Assembly: GCA_045110515.1 (NCBI GenBank)
Contig: JBGCGD010000002.1
Span: 1-64,000 of the forward strand
Direction: 5' to 3'
DNA from: Granulosicoccus sp045110515
Lineage (GTDB): Bacteria > Pseudomonadota > Gammaproteobacteria > Granulosicoccales > Granulosicoccaceae
Length of the DNA: 64,000 bases
How positions within the stretch are numbered: the stretch's first letter is position 1; every line of letters begins with the position of its first letter. This document shows positions 1 to 8,194 of the stretch, piece by piece. Made by a program: the position numbers and the translations under genes. The notes beneath the pieces were generated by a model. That model did not search any database. It was not told the DNA's origin and saw only the letters and a list, made by a program, of their open reading frames with translations.

Positions 1-273
1 AAAAATATCAGCCGATAACCTCTTCTCGAAAGGGGTTCCCCAAATGAGCAAGTCAGCGTCCTTTGCCGTATTGTTAACAACAAAGAACTGAACGACTGAA
101 GAACTTACCGACTCTGTCGCATCCGGTTTACGTAGTCCAACATTGAGCAACGTCATTGGTATTGAAGGCTCCAGCTCTACCGATTTCTGACCAGATTGAC
201 CTGCTGACGAACATGATGCACACACAATGGTTAACGCAATCGTCGCGGCCTTAAATAGCGTTGTAAGATTCAT
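1..273 (-). CDS. Partial lipoprotein, M35-protease-like N-terminal domain
   Basis: Open from an ATG at 273 to the window edge (91 codons; the C-terminal part lies outside). The N-terminus is a hydrophobic signal followed by a cysteine in the context VCASCSS, which resembles a lipobox, so a lipid-anchored envelope protein is likely. Residues about 30-91 carry the motif IWGTPFE, which matches RWDTPFE in the neighbouring M35 protease, so this is a paralogue of that protein at least in its N-terminal beta domain. It starts 5 nt after the stop of the protease gene and is almost certainly cotranscribed with it. Whether it keeps a catalytic HExxH domain cannot be seen here. Confidence 0.75.
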   Translation of the reverse strand, partial: MNLTTLFKAATIALTIVCASCSSAGQSGQKSVELEPSIPMTLLNVGLRKPDATESVSSSVVQFFVVNNTAKDADLLIWGTPFEKRLSADIF

Positions 274-278
274 AAAGA

Positions 279-1802
279 CTACCCTCTCACCCGGGCACGC
301 TTGGTGAGTGACAACATTAAACTCAACAGTGCAAAGAGACCTAACGCACCACCACCCTCTCCGGATGATGTCGAGGTTGTCGGGTCGTCATTACTGGGCA
401 CATTGCCGTTAGCAACAATACTGTAAGTCGCATTTGTGTATCCACGCACTAAAACGTAGTGATCGGCAGTATTAGGTACAGCGCATTGATCGACCGTTGA
501 GTCCGAACTGAATGCATCCTCTGTTGTTTGTACCGAACGGCAAATCTCATCGCTGAGTTGATCGTCACTGTATACGTATAAATCTGCATCACCACTTAAT
601 GATTCCAATGCAATTCGCGTTGCATTGGTTACCCGATAGGCATTCCACTCACCCGCTGCCACACTGCTCTGAACAGGAGTGCCTATCTGCAGCTGAGAAA
701 ACTGAGGCGGGTTAGGATCATCATTTGCACGACGGATCGGTAAGGCAGGATCATTCTCTGCAAAATACTCATGACTATCGGCATTGGCCACAGCGAGATT
801 TGGAGATGAAACAGCGAGCGCCTGCGTATCTTGGTGAGAATAGGCGTGATCATCTGTATCAGCAACTACGGTGAAATGAGAGATTTCATGAATGATGGTG
901 CCAGCCCGTGAGTTTGTTCCATTGGGCTGTGCATTCCGAAATTCCGGACACAAAGTAATGCTGAAGGGTAAGGTGGGATAAACATAAGCGAATGTACCGG
1001 CGTCATTGCAGTTGCAGTCAAATTGTAGTGTTTCACCAGCCAAAGCGTTTTGTATCGATTCGAAATTCGATACAACACGGATATAGCGAGTTTCATCATA
1101 AGCACCAAACCAAGTATTGTACCGCGGCGAGCTAGCTCGTTCCGCTGCAGTGAGGCTTCTAAGATCTGTTAACGCGGTTTGTGTCAGTGTCTCCGCGATA
1201 TTGACAGCCTCTACAATGTCAGCTTGTTCCTGCGCCGAACAGCTTAAGTACGCCGGAGCTCTCAATCGGGGAGTCAAGTTAGGCTGCAAAGCCATAGTCA
1301 TAGTGTTTGAATGCAAGTGAGTGTATTCAAGTGCATCAACATCTTGAGGACTGACTTGACTGCGACCGCTGCTACCGTCCAATTCCTTGTAACGAATATC
1401 CCCAAAAAACTGTACTTCGTATAAACCAAACTGCTCTATATCGTAATACTCATTTAGAGTGACTCTTACAGAGAGAGTCTCGCCAGATTCAATCCGAATA
1501 TAGCTGTCTTCAGAAGCAGCTGATCGCTTAACAACGCGGCCTGTATATGTCGCGCTTGTGCTATAAGCCCCCCCCTTTGTAGAGCTTTGAACTATGAAGA
1601 CCGGGTGAGATAAGGTGTCTTCAAACGGCGTATCCCATCGCAATACTGAAACCGGGTTGGTACTTGTATTGGTCAAACCCACTTGAACAACACCCGGTTT
1701 TTCACCGGGCTCAATCAAGACCTCAAGTGGATTCGCAAGCGCCGGACCAGCCACCAGAATGCAAAATACTGCCAGCCAAACTTTCCCTAACGCTCTGAAC
1801 AT
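279..1802 (-). CDS. Secreted M35-type (Aspzincin) metalloprotease with PPC domain and GlyGly-CTERM tail
   Basis: A 507-residue predicted exoenzyme. Residues 1-23 are a Sec signal peptide. Residues 25-150 form the beta domain found before peptidyl-Lys metalloendopeptidases. The catalytic region has HEISH at 305-309 and TDDHAY at 316-321, the HExxH plus Asp arrangement of the M35 family, in which the Asp is the third zinc ligand. Residues about 375-465 look like a bacterial pre-peptidase C-terminal (PPC) domain. The tail (481-507) is Ser/Gly-rich GEGGG, one hydrophobic helix, then KRARVRG, the GlyGly-CTERM pattern. In other bacteria proteins with this tail leave by type II secretion and are cut by rhombosortase; both gspG-N and rrtA are in this window. 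Function is predicted from the family, with no direct evidence of substrate. Confidence 0.88.
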   Translation of the reverse strand: MFRALGKVWLAVFCILVAGPALANPLEVLIEPGEKPGVVQVGLTNTSTNPVSVLRWDTPFEDTLSHPVFIVQSSTKGGAYSTSATYTGRVVKRSAASEDSYIRIESGETLSVRVTLNEYYDIEQFGLYEVQFFGDIRYKELDGSSGRSQVSPQDVDALEYTHLHSNTMTMALQPNLTPRLRAPAYLSCSAQEQADIVEAVNIAETLTQTALTDLRSLTAAERASSPRYNTWFGAYDETRYIRVVSNFESIQNALAGETLQFDCNCNDAGTFAYVYPTLPFSITLCPEFRNAQPNGTNSRAGTIIHEISHFTVVADTDDHAYSHQDTQALAVSSPNLAVANADSHEYFAENDPALPIRRANDDPNPPQFSQLQIGTPVQSSVAAGEWNAYRVTNATRIALESLSGDADLYVYSDDQLSDEICRSVQTTEDAFSSDSTVDQCAVPNTADHYVLVRGYTNATYSIVANGNVPSNDDPTTSTSSGEGGGALGLFALLSLMLSLTKRARVRG

Positions 1803-1805
1803 GCT

Positions 1806-1827
1806 TTAACTCATGCAAAAGACTCCT
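1806..1827 (-). promoter_or_regulatory. Strong Shine-Dalgarno serving a two-codon ORF in frame with the protease
   Basis: On the minus strand an AGGAG (1827-1823) lies 8 nt before an ATG at 1814. That ATG opens ATG AGT TAA, and the same frame then reads AGC ATG into the protease start at 1802. The good ribosome binding site therefore fits the mini-ORF, while the real ATG is about 20 nt from it. Reinitiation, or an original start at 1814 damaged by a nonsense change at codon 3, are both possible. Confidence 0.5.
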
Positions 1828-1947
1828 GGCCCAGTATAACCAGCCCCTGTTTGGAGGGATACGCTTGTCGAAAGTTGCAACGAGACAGGGGTCACAATAT
1901 AAAGTAGATAAGCCCAAGATAATTTCATGAGTCTTCTGCTACACGAA

Positions 1948-3069
1948 TTATTGTATTTCTAACTCCCACCAACGGCTCTCGGTGTTCTTACCGTCAAGAC
2001 TAAAAACCTCACCAATTCTGGGTGTTAGCAAGTCGATCGATGCGTCATCTGCCAACTTTTGCAATTGAACGATTGGGTCATACCATGTGTGGAATGCCAA
2101 CTCGAACATGCCCCAATGAATGGGTAATAAACGCGATGCATTAACTTCATTAAAGGCCAGCAAGGTTTCATCCGGCATCAAATGCACCGCTTTCCACGCT
2201 TCGTTGTATTGACCATTCTCCATAAACGCAATATCGAAGGGCCCTAACCTTCGCCCTATTTCTTTAAAGTGCGTGTCGTAACCTGAGTCACCACTAAAGA
2301 ACAAGCGCGCATCGTTACTCACGATAGACCACGATGCCCACAGAGTTTCATTGTTGTTTATTCCATCGCGACCCGAGAAATGCTGAGCGGGGGCTGCTGT
2401 AAACTCAATGTCATGACTGGATGTGCTCTCCCACCAATCTCGCTCGGTAATTCTTAGTTCTTCTATGCCCCAACGCTTTAGATGCAAACCGACACCCAAT
2501 GGCACGACGAACTCTGTATCGTAATTTTGAAAGAATTCGATAGTTGCCATATCCAGATGATCATAGTGATCATGAGAAATTAGAACGATGTCTATAGGTG
2601 GCAATTCTGACAGCGCAATGACAGGTGGTTGAAACCGTTGCGCTGTAAAACTTACCGGAGCAGCGTAGGCAGAAAAAACGGGATCTATCAAAACAATGGA
2701 ACCTGAAAGGTTCAGTAAAAAAGATGAATGCCCCAACCAAATTATCTTGGCCGACCCATCGTAATTTACGAATTCCTGCATATCAGGTTTAACTTCTGGC
2801 AAAGCAGATGCTGGTGTTCCATCAGCACGCTCCGTAAACCATTCCTTCAACATCTCTATTGTGGAACTACCCTCTCGCATTTGCTGAAACAACTCTGCCC
2901 GGCGATTTTGGAAAATTCCTTTCTCAACATTGAATGCTGAAGAGCGCTGATAAGATGCTCTATCCACTTCATCGGGGTGAGCACCAAACACGGGAAGCCT
3001 AATGCCGATTAGAACAGCAACAGGTATCAACAGCACGATCAGCGTGACGACAATCAATACTTTCTTCAT
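1948..3069 (-). CDS. Metallo-beta-lactamase-fold hydrolase, NAPE-PLD/UlaG-like
   Basis: Predicted 373-residue membrane-anchored or exported hydrolase. Residues 1-25 are a hydrophobic helix after KK, acting as a signal anchor or signal peptide. The MBL core starts near residue 105 (IIWLGHSSFLL) and has the zinc motif HDHYDH at 166-171, a later GDSGYD near 258 and PIHWGMF near 327. That motif order is typical of the UlaG/N-acyl-phosphatidylethanolamine phospholipase D-like branch, in which the enzyme hydrolyses phosphodiester or lactone substrates. The true substrate cannot be inferred. It stands alone, 145 nt upstream of the protease gene on the same strand and about 70 nt downstream of the racemase-family gene. 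Confidence 0.85.
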   Translation of the reverse strand: MKKVLIVVTLIVLLIPVAVLIGIRLPVFGAHPDEVDRASYQRSSAFNVEKGIFQNRRAELFQQMREGSSTIEMLKEWFTERADGTPASALPEVKPDMQEFVNYDGSAKIIWLGHSSFLLNLSGSIVLIDPVFSAYAAPVSFTAQRFQPPVIALSELPPIDIVLISHDHYDHLDMATIEFFQNYDTEFVVPLGVGLHLKRWGIEELRITERDWWESTSSHDIEFTAAPAQHFSGRDGINNNETLWASWSIVSNDARLFFSGDSGYDTHFKEIGRRLGPFDIAFMENGQYNEAWKAVHLMPDETLLAFNEVNASRLLPIHWGMFELAFHTWYDPIVQLQKLADDASIDLLTPRIGEVFSLDGKNTESRWWELEIQ

Positions 3070-3142
3070 GAGTTAGCTCAGACAATACGATACGGCTTAC
3101 AAACGCTCATCGTTCTATAGATGTTCTTAGGCATCCGCTAAG

Positions 3143-4171
3143 TCAGGCATTAGGCCATGTATCACTTAAACGATAGCCTTCCGGCCAAGGGTCATACGGA
3201 TCAAGCATGTGTTGATGGGTTCCAGTTATAAACCCCCGTCCTGATATGAAAGGGCGAATAGCGGCTACATCGCCAATGCAAGTCTCCTCTTCAATGCCGC
3301 AATGAAATTCAGAGTCGAGTATTGAGACACCCACGAACTTATCACCCTTCTTTATTTGATGTCTTGCATGCAACACAGCTAGACGAGCAGAGCATCCGGT
3401 TCCTGTCGGAGAACGATCAATTTTCCCAGGCTCTATGGCAACGGCATTCTTACCAAAGTAAACACCGTCCTTTATTTCAATGGGCGCAGCAAATTGGCAA
3501 AAAGAAATATGTGACCAATCAGGGTTACCCGGATGAGAAAAACCCAGCTGCTCAGTTGCAGCCTTAGTCAGCTTAACACCCAATTGAGAGAGGTCTAGTG
3601 CTTCATCTGTTGTTAGTGAGAAACCCAATGCTTGCGCATCAACAATAACGAAGCTATCACCCCCGTAGGCGGTATCAACTGTAAGAGTGCCCATACCTTC
3701 AACTTCAATTGTCGCATCAAGCAACGCAGCAAAGCTTGGCACATTGAGAACCCGCACACTCTCTACCCGTCCGTTGTTGCAGCGTGCTTCAACATCCACA
3801 AGTCCACCGGGTGCTTCAATTTTTATTCGAGTGATGGGTTCCCGCATTGGCAGTATGCCAGTTTCCAATAGAACCGTAGCGACACAGATTGAATTGGAAC
3901 CAGACATAGGTGGTGTATGCGCAGGCTCCATAATGATCCAAGCCGCATCGGCATCGGGATGCTTTGGCGGCACTAATAAATTTACGTGCCTGAAAACTCC
4001 CCCTCTGGGTTCATTCAGCATGAAGTTTCGAAGCGTCTCATCTTTTGCAATCCAACGCGATTGCTCCCAAAGAGTTTCACCCGGAGGAGGACTCACGCCC
4101 CCGACAATGACGTCGCCCACTTCACCTTCAGCATGGCAACTTACCGTATGTATGGTTTTACAACTTCTCAT
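3143..4171 (-). CDS. Proline racemase family enzyme, probable trans-3-hydroxy-L-proline dehydratase
   Basis: A 342-residue member of the proline racemase/hydroxyproline epimerase family, of usual length. The two positions that carry catalytic cysteines in racemases and epimerases are Ser90 (PPMSGSNSI, against MCGHGTI) and Thr256 (DRSPTGTGCSA, against DRSPCGTGTSA). Loss of the second Cys to Thr is the known hallmark of trans-3-hydroxy-L-proline dehydratases, which make delta-1-pyrroline-2-carboxylate. The Ser at the first site is less usual. A 2-epimerase role is unlikely without the Cys pair. A candidate reductase for the product is encoded at 52071-53075. The nearest neighbours, an MBL hydrolase and metY, say little about its pathway. 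Confidence 0.8.
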   Translation of the reverse strand: MRSCKTIHTVSCHAEGEVGDVIVGGVSPPPGETLWEQSRWIAKDETLRNFMLNEPRGGVFRHVNLLVPPKHPDADAAWIIMEPAHTPPMSGSNSICVATVLLETGILPMREPITRIKIEAPGGLVDVEARCNNGRVESVRVLNVPSFAALLDATIEVEGMGTLTVDTAYGGDSFVIVDAQALGFSLTTDEALDLSQLGVKLTKAATEQLGFSHPGNPDWSHISFCQFAAPIEIKDGVYFGKNAVAIEPGKIDRSPTGTGCSARLAVLHARHQIKKGDKFVGVSILDSEFHCGIEEETCIGDVAAIRPFISGRGFITGTHQHMLDPYDPWPEGYRLSDTWPNA

Positions 4172-4237
4172 AATCTAGGCACTTACCTTAGACATTTGAA
4201 CGGCAAATATTGCTGGTGATATATTTGATGAAAATAA

Positions 4238-5515
4238 TTAATCGCTCAGGGCTTGATCAATGTCGGCGATAATGTCATCGGCATGTTCGATGCCTACCGA
4301 CAAGCGAATTAAATCCGGTCCTACACCCGCTGCAATTTGTTGGTCTTCAGATAACTGACGATGCGTGGTTGAGGCAGGGTGAATTACCAATGTTTTAGCG
4401 TCACCGATATTGGCCAGATGGCTAAGCATTTCCACTTTCTCAATAAATGAAATTCCCGCCTGCATTCCACCTTTCACTCCAAAACTCATCAATGAACTAC
4501 AGCCTTTAGGCAGATACTTCTGACCTAAACTAAAATATTTGTTGTCAGATAGTCCGGGGTAGTTAACCCAAGACACCTGTGGATGTTGCTCCAGATAACG
4601 AGAAACCGCCATCGCGTTTTCCACATGACGCTCCATACGCACATGAAGTGTCTCAAGCCCCTGCAAAAAATTAAATGCATTGAAAGGACTCAGTGAGGGA
4701 CCCATCGTACGCAAGTACTCCATGCGCGCTTTCATCGTATAAGCAAAATCACCGAATGTTTCGTAGAAGCGCACCCCGTGATAGCCCTTAGAAGCATCCA
4801 CCATATCGGGGAAATTTCCGTTGTCGTAAGGGAATTTCCCAGACTCAATAATAAGCCCACCAATGGAAGTTCCATGACCACCAATGTACTTAGTCGCTGA
4901 ATGGATAACGATATCTGCGCCGTGCTTAATAGGTTGGCACAAGAACGGAGAAGGTACGGTGTTATCTACCATCAACGGCAAACCAAATTCGTGTGCGATA
5001 TCAGCAACTGCCTCAATGTCTAAGACATTGAGACCTGGGTTACCCAAACTTTCCGCGTACACCAGTTTGGTTTTAGGGGTTATCGCACGACGAAAGTTTT
5101 CCGGGTCATCGGGATCAACAAAGTGGGTATTGATTCCCAACTTGCGAAGGTTCACATCTAACAACGAATAGCTGCCTCCATAAAGTGTACTCGCCGCAAC
5201 GATCTCATCACCCGCCTGGCAAAGCGTCAGCGTTGCTATAGTTTGCGCAGACATTCCTGATGCAACAGCCAATGCAGCCCGCCCTCCTTCAAGCGCGGCA
5301 ACACGCTCTTCCAACATAGCGTTTGTCGGGTTTGACAAACGCGAGTAGACATTTCCGAATGTTTCTAAGTTAAACAGGCTGGCCGCATGATCAGGGCTGT
5401 CAAACACATAGGAGCTGGTTTGATAAATGGGCGGCGCACGCGAGCCGGTCAGCGGATCGGGAATTTGTCCTGCGTGTAAGCACAAGGTTTCCGGTGCGTA
5501 GACTTTATCGGCCAT
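4238..5515 (-). CDS. metY: O-acetylhomoserine sulfhydrylase (aminocarboxypropyltransferase)
   Basis: A 425-residue PLP enzyme of the Cys/Met metabolism family. It makes homocysteine from O-acetyl-L-homoserine and sulfide in direct-sulfurylation methionine synthesis. Visible features: the N-terminal TLCLHAGQ typical of MetY, NVYSRLSNPT, and the Schiff-base lysine at 209 in HSATKYIGG. Length near 425 and the insertion after the PLP lysine separate MetY from the shorter MetB/MetC cystathionine enzymes. It lies 43 nt downstream of the CoA-binding protein gene on the same strand, so they may share a transcript. I found no SAM riboswitch upstream; there is no room for one. Confidence 0.93.
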   Translation of the reverse strand: MADKVYAPETLCLHAGQIPDPLTGSRAPPIYQTSSYVFDSPDHAASLFNLETFGNVYSRLSNPTNAMLEERVAALEGGRAALAVASGMSAQTIATLTLCQAGDEIVAASTLYGGSYSLLDVNLRKLGINTHFVDPDDPENFRRAITPKTKLVYAESLGNPGLNVLDIEAVADIAHEFGLPLMVDNTVPSPFLCQPIKHGADIVIHSATKYIGGHGTSIGGLIIESGKFPYDNGNFPDMVDASKGYHGVRFYETFGDFAYTMKARMEYLRTMGPSLSPFNAFNFLQGLETLHVRMERHVENAMAVSRYLEQHPQVSWVNYPGLSDNKYFSLGQKYLPKGCSSLMSFGVKGGMQAGISFIEKVEMLSHLANIGDAKTLVIHPASTTHRQLSEDQQIAAGVGPDLIRLSVGIEHADDIIADIDQALSD

Positions 5516-5558
5516 GGTTATGAGATCTCTGGCGAATTGCTGTGTTAATCAAACCCTG

Positions 5559-6029
5559 TCAGAGGTTAATTTTTTTAGGGCGACGAGAACTGATAAGACC
5601 CGTGTTGACACCAGCCCAATTGAGTCCGCCAAACAATCTGGCGTGCTCTATCTTCGTACAACGATTCATGACAACTTCAAGACCGGCGTCTTCTGCCAGC
5701 ACTCTTGCATCATCGTTGATCACACCCAGTTGCATCCATAACACTTTTGCTTCAATCGCTATAGCCGACTGTGCAAGCTCAATCATTTGATCTGAGCGGC
5801 GAAAACAATCGACCATGTCGACCGTCCCGGGAATGTCTTCAAGCGTTGGATACGAGCGAATACCGAGTACTTCATCAAACATGGGATTGACAGGGTAAAC
5901 CGTGTACCCATGATCGAGAAGGTATTTACCCACAAAATAGCTGGGGCGGTGCACCTTATTGGACATTCCGACAACAGCAATAGATTTGCTGGCGTCTAAT
6001 ATTCTGCGCAATGTATTTACATCTGTCAT
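5559..6029 (-). CDS. CoA-binding domain protein (YccU type)
   Basis: A 156-residue single-domain protein. The start (IAVVGMSNK) and YTVYPVNP belong to the Rossmann-like CoA-binding fold shared with the succinyl-CoA synthetase alpha subunit, and the length fits the YccU family. These proteins bind CoA in structures but their cellular role is not settled. It precedes metY on the same strand with a 43 nt gap, and this pairing may hint at a role near sulfur or acyl-CoA metabolism, which is inference only. Confidence 0.85.
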   Translation of the reverse strand: MTDVNTLRRILDASKSIAVVGMSNKVHRPSYFVGKYLLDHGYTVYPVNPMFDEVLGIRSYPTLEDIPGTVDMVDCFRRSDQMIELAQSAIAIEAKVLWMQLGVINDDARVLAEDAGLEVVMNRCTKIEHARLFGGLNWAGVNTGLISSRRPKKINL

Positions 6030-6076
6030 GCGTTATTCATATACCAGTAACGACGAGGTGTAATAAACCCGTATTC

Positions 6077-6739
6077 CTATAGTTGACTTGCAGCGAGCAC
6101 TTGACTGGCACGCCGCCCGACAAACCATGCGACCAACACAGTACTGATGAGGCCAATTGATAACAAGACCCACTGTATTGTTCCAGCCCCATCCATGGCT
6201 TGTCCCATGACACCAATATACACGTACAGGGCAGACCCGGGCAGGATGCCCACCGCAGTAGCTATAGCGTAAGGAACGACTTTGACACCGGTCAAAGAAA
6301 ACAAATAGTTCTGTAGACCAAACGGGATTAACGGGCTTAACCGAACCAGAAAAACCACTTTCCAACCTTGCTCACTCACGGCGGTGTTTAAAGAACTCAA
6401 GCGAGGGTCGCGTTCAACCCACCGACTGACCTTTTCATGCGCCAGGTACCGGCCCAATAAAAACGCCACAACAGCGGCAAGCGTTGCAGATAAAACGACA
6501 AGAGGCACGCCCAATAGCCCGTAGGCCAACCCCGCGGTGATTGACAGCAAACTTACGGGAGCAAGCACTGCCGTGAGCAAGATATAAGCAACAATAAAAA
6601 GGACAATGCCTAACGCACCGAGGCTCAACACCCACGCCCTAATATGATCGACCCACTCAGATAGCGGTAGCCAGGACCAAATCACAACTAGTGCCGCCAC
6701 TGAAAAAAACATCAGCGCAAATTTCGTACGTTTTTTCAT
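6077..6739 (-). CDS. TVP38/TMEM64 (VTT domain) inner-membrane protein
   Basis: A 220-residue polytopic membrane protein with about six hydrophobic segments. The VTT/SNARE-associated signature is visible: the segment LLGRYLA, then FLVRLSPLIPFGLQNYLFSLTGV and a later GILPGSALYVYIG. The family, related to DedA, is thought to affect membrane lipid homeostasis or scramblase activity in bacteria. It starts with MKKRTKF and a single N-terminal helix, and its length is normal. It lies 47 nt upstream of the CoA-binding gene in the same direction, so a weak operon with that gene and metY is possible. Confidence 0.85.
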   Translation of the reverse strand: MKKRTKFALMFFSVAALVVIWSWLPLSEWVDHIRAWVLSLGALGIVLFIVAYILLTAVLAPVSLLSITAGLAYGLLGVPLVVLSATLAAVVAFLLGRYLAHEKVSRWVERDPRLSSLNTAVSEQGWKVVFLVRLSPLIPFGLQNYLFSLTGVKVVPYAIATAVGILPGSALYVYIGVMGQAMDGAGTIQWVLLSIGLISTVLVAWFVGRRASQVLAASQL

Positions 6740-6814
6740 GGCTGACTAAGGTGCTTAACGTTTGAGCGAGTCATTCTCACAAACTTTGAAAATATCAAAG
6801 CTAGAGTGTCGAGT

Positions 6815-7423
6815 TTAACTAGGGCGTGCAATGGTTGTAATATCCCCCGCCATGACGTACTCACCTCCACCAAGTCGTCCGATGGGGTCCAGCTTATCGG
6901 CCAGAACTTTCAACCGACCCTTCTGATCCTCACCGACGACCTCATCGGCCAAATACAGATGAGTCAACTCCAGAAACGCGATCCACTGATTTTTTATCAT
7001 CTTAGTATCCACCAGCTTGCTGGCATAGGCGACTCGACAATCCCTGAGGCGAGGCAACGGGCTGCCGGGCAAGTCGCAAGTCTGAAGCCCAATTTCTGAA
7101 ACCTCTGAGACATCGCGCCCTAAAGCCGCCGCACTGAGTGTCATCTCTTTAGCCAATTCACGGTGAGCAATATGAATGACACCAAATTCACGTTGCTCCA
7201 GATTTATACGCGTGTCTTTCAATGAACCATCGTCCCTGATGCCCACCGACACAACGCACATGGCCGGATCACTAGATAGGGCATTGAAGTACGAAAATGG
7301 AGCGAGGTTGTAGGAGCCTGATTGATTCTGTGTAAGAATCCAGGCAATGGGTCTTGGCACAATGGTCTGCGTCACAGTCGCGTAGGTTTGCACCGGCGAC
7401 AGCGTAGATAAGTCGATGTGCAT
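6815..7423 (-). CDS. Flavin reductase-like (FMN-binding split barrel) protein
   Basis: About 202 residues from the ATG at 7423. The family features are TIVPRPIAW and NLAPFSYFNALSSDPAMCVVSVG near the N-terminus, an FMN-binding split-barrel domain found in flavin reductases and related flavoproteins (DIM6/NTAB). An open frame continues upstream to 7561, but those 46 residues do not resemble the family and would leave almost no space for a promoter before the divergent NUDIX gene, so the shorter start is preferred. It probably reduces or binds FMN with an NAD(P)H donor; the partner enzyme is not identifiable. Confidence 0.85.
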   Translation of the reverse strand: MHIDLSTLSPVQTYATVTQTIVPRPIAWILTQNQSGSYNLAPFSYFNALSSDPAMCVVSVGIRDDGSLKDTRINLEQREFGVIHIAHRELAKEMTLSAAALGRDVSEVSEIGLQTCDLPGSPLPRLRDCRVAYASKLVDTKMIKNQWIAFLELTHLYLADEVVGEDQKGRLKVLADKLDPIGRLGGGEYVMAGDITTIARPS

Positions 7424-7573
7424 GGAAACTAGGCCCCTAAGTAAATTCAGCCGAGGAAAATCAGACGTGGTCCACGCATCCGTAACGCCACCTGTCCAAC
7501 CTGCGCATTTCGGAACATCGCTTATCCGCACTTTACGGAACGATACCCGTAAATTGCACACTATACTTGGGTA

Positions 7574-8188
7574 ATGTTAGACAAGCTGCCGAAAATAGAA
7601 CCCTTAAGCGACGATGCCATGCATTTGAACTCCGATGCGCCTTTTCCCCGTGCATTAAAGGACGCGGCCGTTCTAGTACCTTTGGCATTTCATGAAGATC
7701 AATGGCATGTACTGTTTATTCGTCGGGCAAGTAACGAGCAGGATCGCCATAGTGGTCAAGTTGCCTTTCCTGGCGGAAGACTGGAAGAGTTTGATGCCAG
7801 CCACGAAGAGGCAGCACTGCGCGAAACGCACGAAGAAATAGGCATTCCAGCTAGCAAAATAAAGCTACTAGGGAAAATCACACCGTATGTCACAGTCAGT
7901 GATTACTCGGTCACCCCGGTCGTTGGTGTCGTGGATTGGCCAACCGCACTGGTTCTTCAGAAATCAGAGGTAGCTCGGGCATTTCTATTGCCGCTGGAAT
8001 GGCTGAAAAACAACTCTAACTTCACGTACCGCGCTAGACAGGAAATGGACCCTCAAAGTGCACGCCGCCATCCCATCATTGTGTTTAATGAATACGACGG
8101 AGAAACGCTGTGGGGAGCGACAGCGCGCATGACTTTAAATTTTCTCAAAGCGGTCAGCGATGGGAATATCAAAATCCCTCATCGCTAG
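7574..8188 (+). CDS. nudL: NUDIX hydrolase, CoA pyrophosphatase (NudL-like)
   Basis: A 204-residue NUDIX protein. The NUDIX box runs from GGRLEEFD through REThEEIGI (consensus GX5EX7REUXEEXGU), preceded by the NudL-type element HSGQVAFPGG. Members split CoA and its derivatives to 3',5'-ADP and phosphopantetheine, needing Mg or Mn. It is divergent from the flavin reductase gene with about 150 nt between starts, and its stop is 7 nt from the convergent stop of the aminotransferase-like gene. Confidence 0.88.
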   Translation: MLDKLPKIEPLSDDAMHLNSDAPFPRALKDAAVLVPLAFHEDQWHVLFIRRASNEQDRHSGQVAFPGGRLEEFDASHEEAALRETHEEIGIPASKIKLLGKITPYVTVSDYSVTPVVGVVDWPTALVLQKSEVARAFLLPLEWLKNNSNFTYRARQEMDPQSARRHPIIVFNEYDGETLWGATARMTLNFLKAVSDGNIKIPHR

Positions 8189-8194
8189 CACACA

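Noticed and set aside
3687..4178. 163-codon plus-strand ORF
   Set aside because: Lies antisense to the proline-racemase-family gene; no signal, domain or ribosome site.
4200..5558. SAM riboswitch or S-box ahead of metY
   Set aside because: Only 43 nt separate metY from the upstream gene; no matching structure seen.
7424..7561. N-terminal extension of the flavin reductase-like gene
   Set aside because: No family similarity and removes the promoter space of the divergent NUDIX gene.
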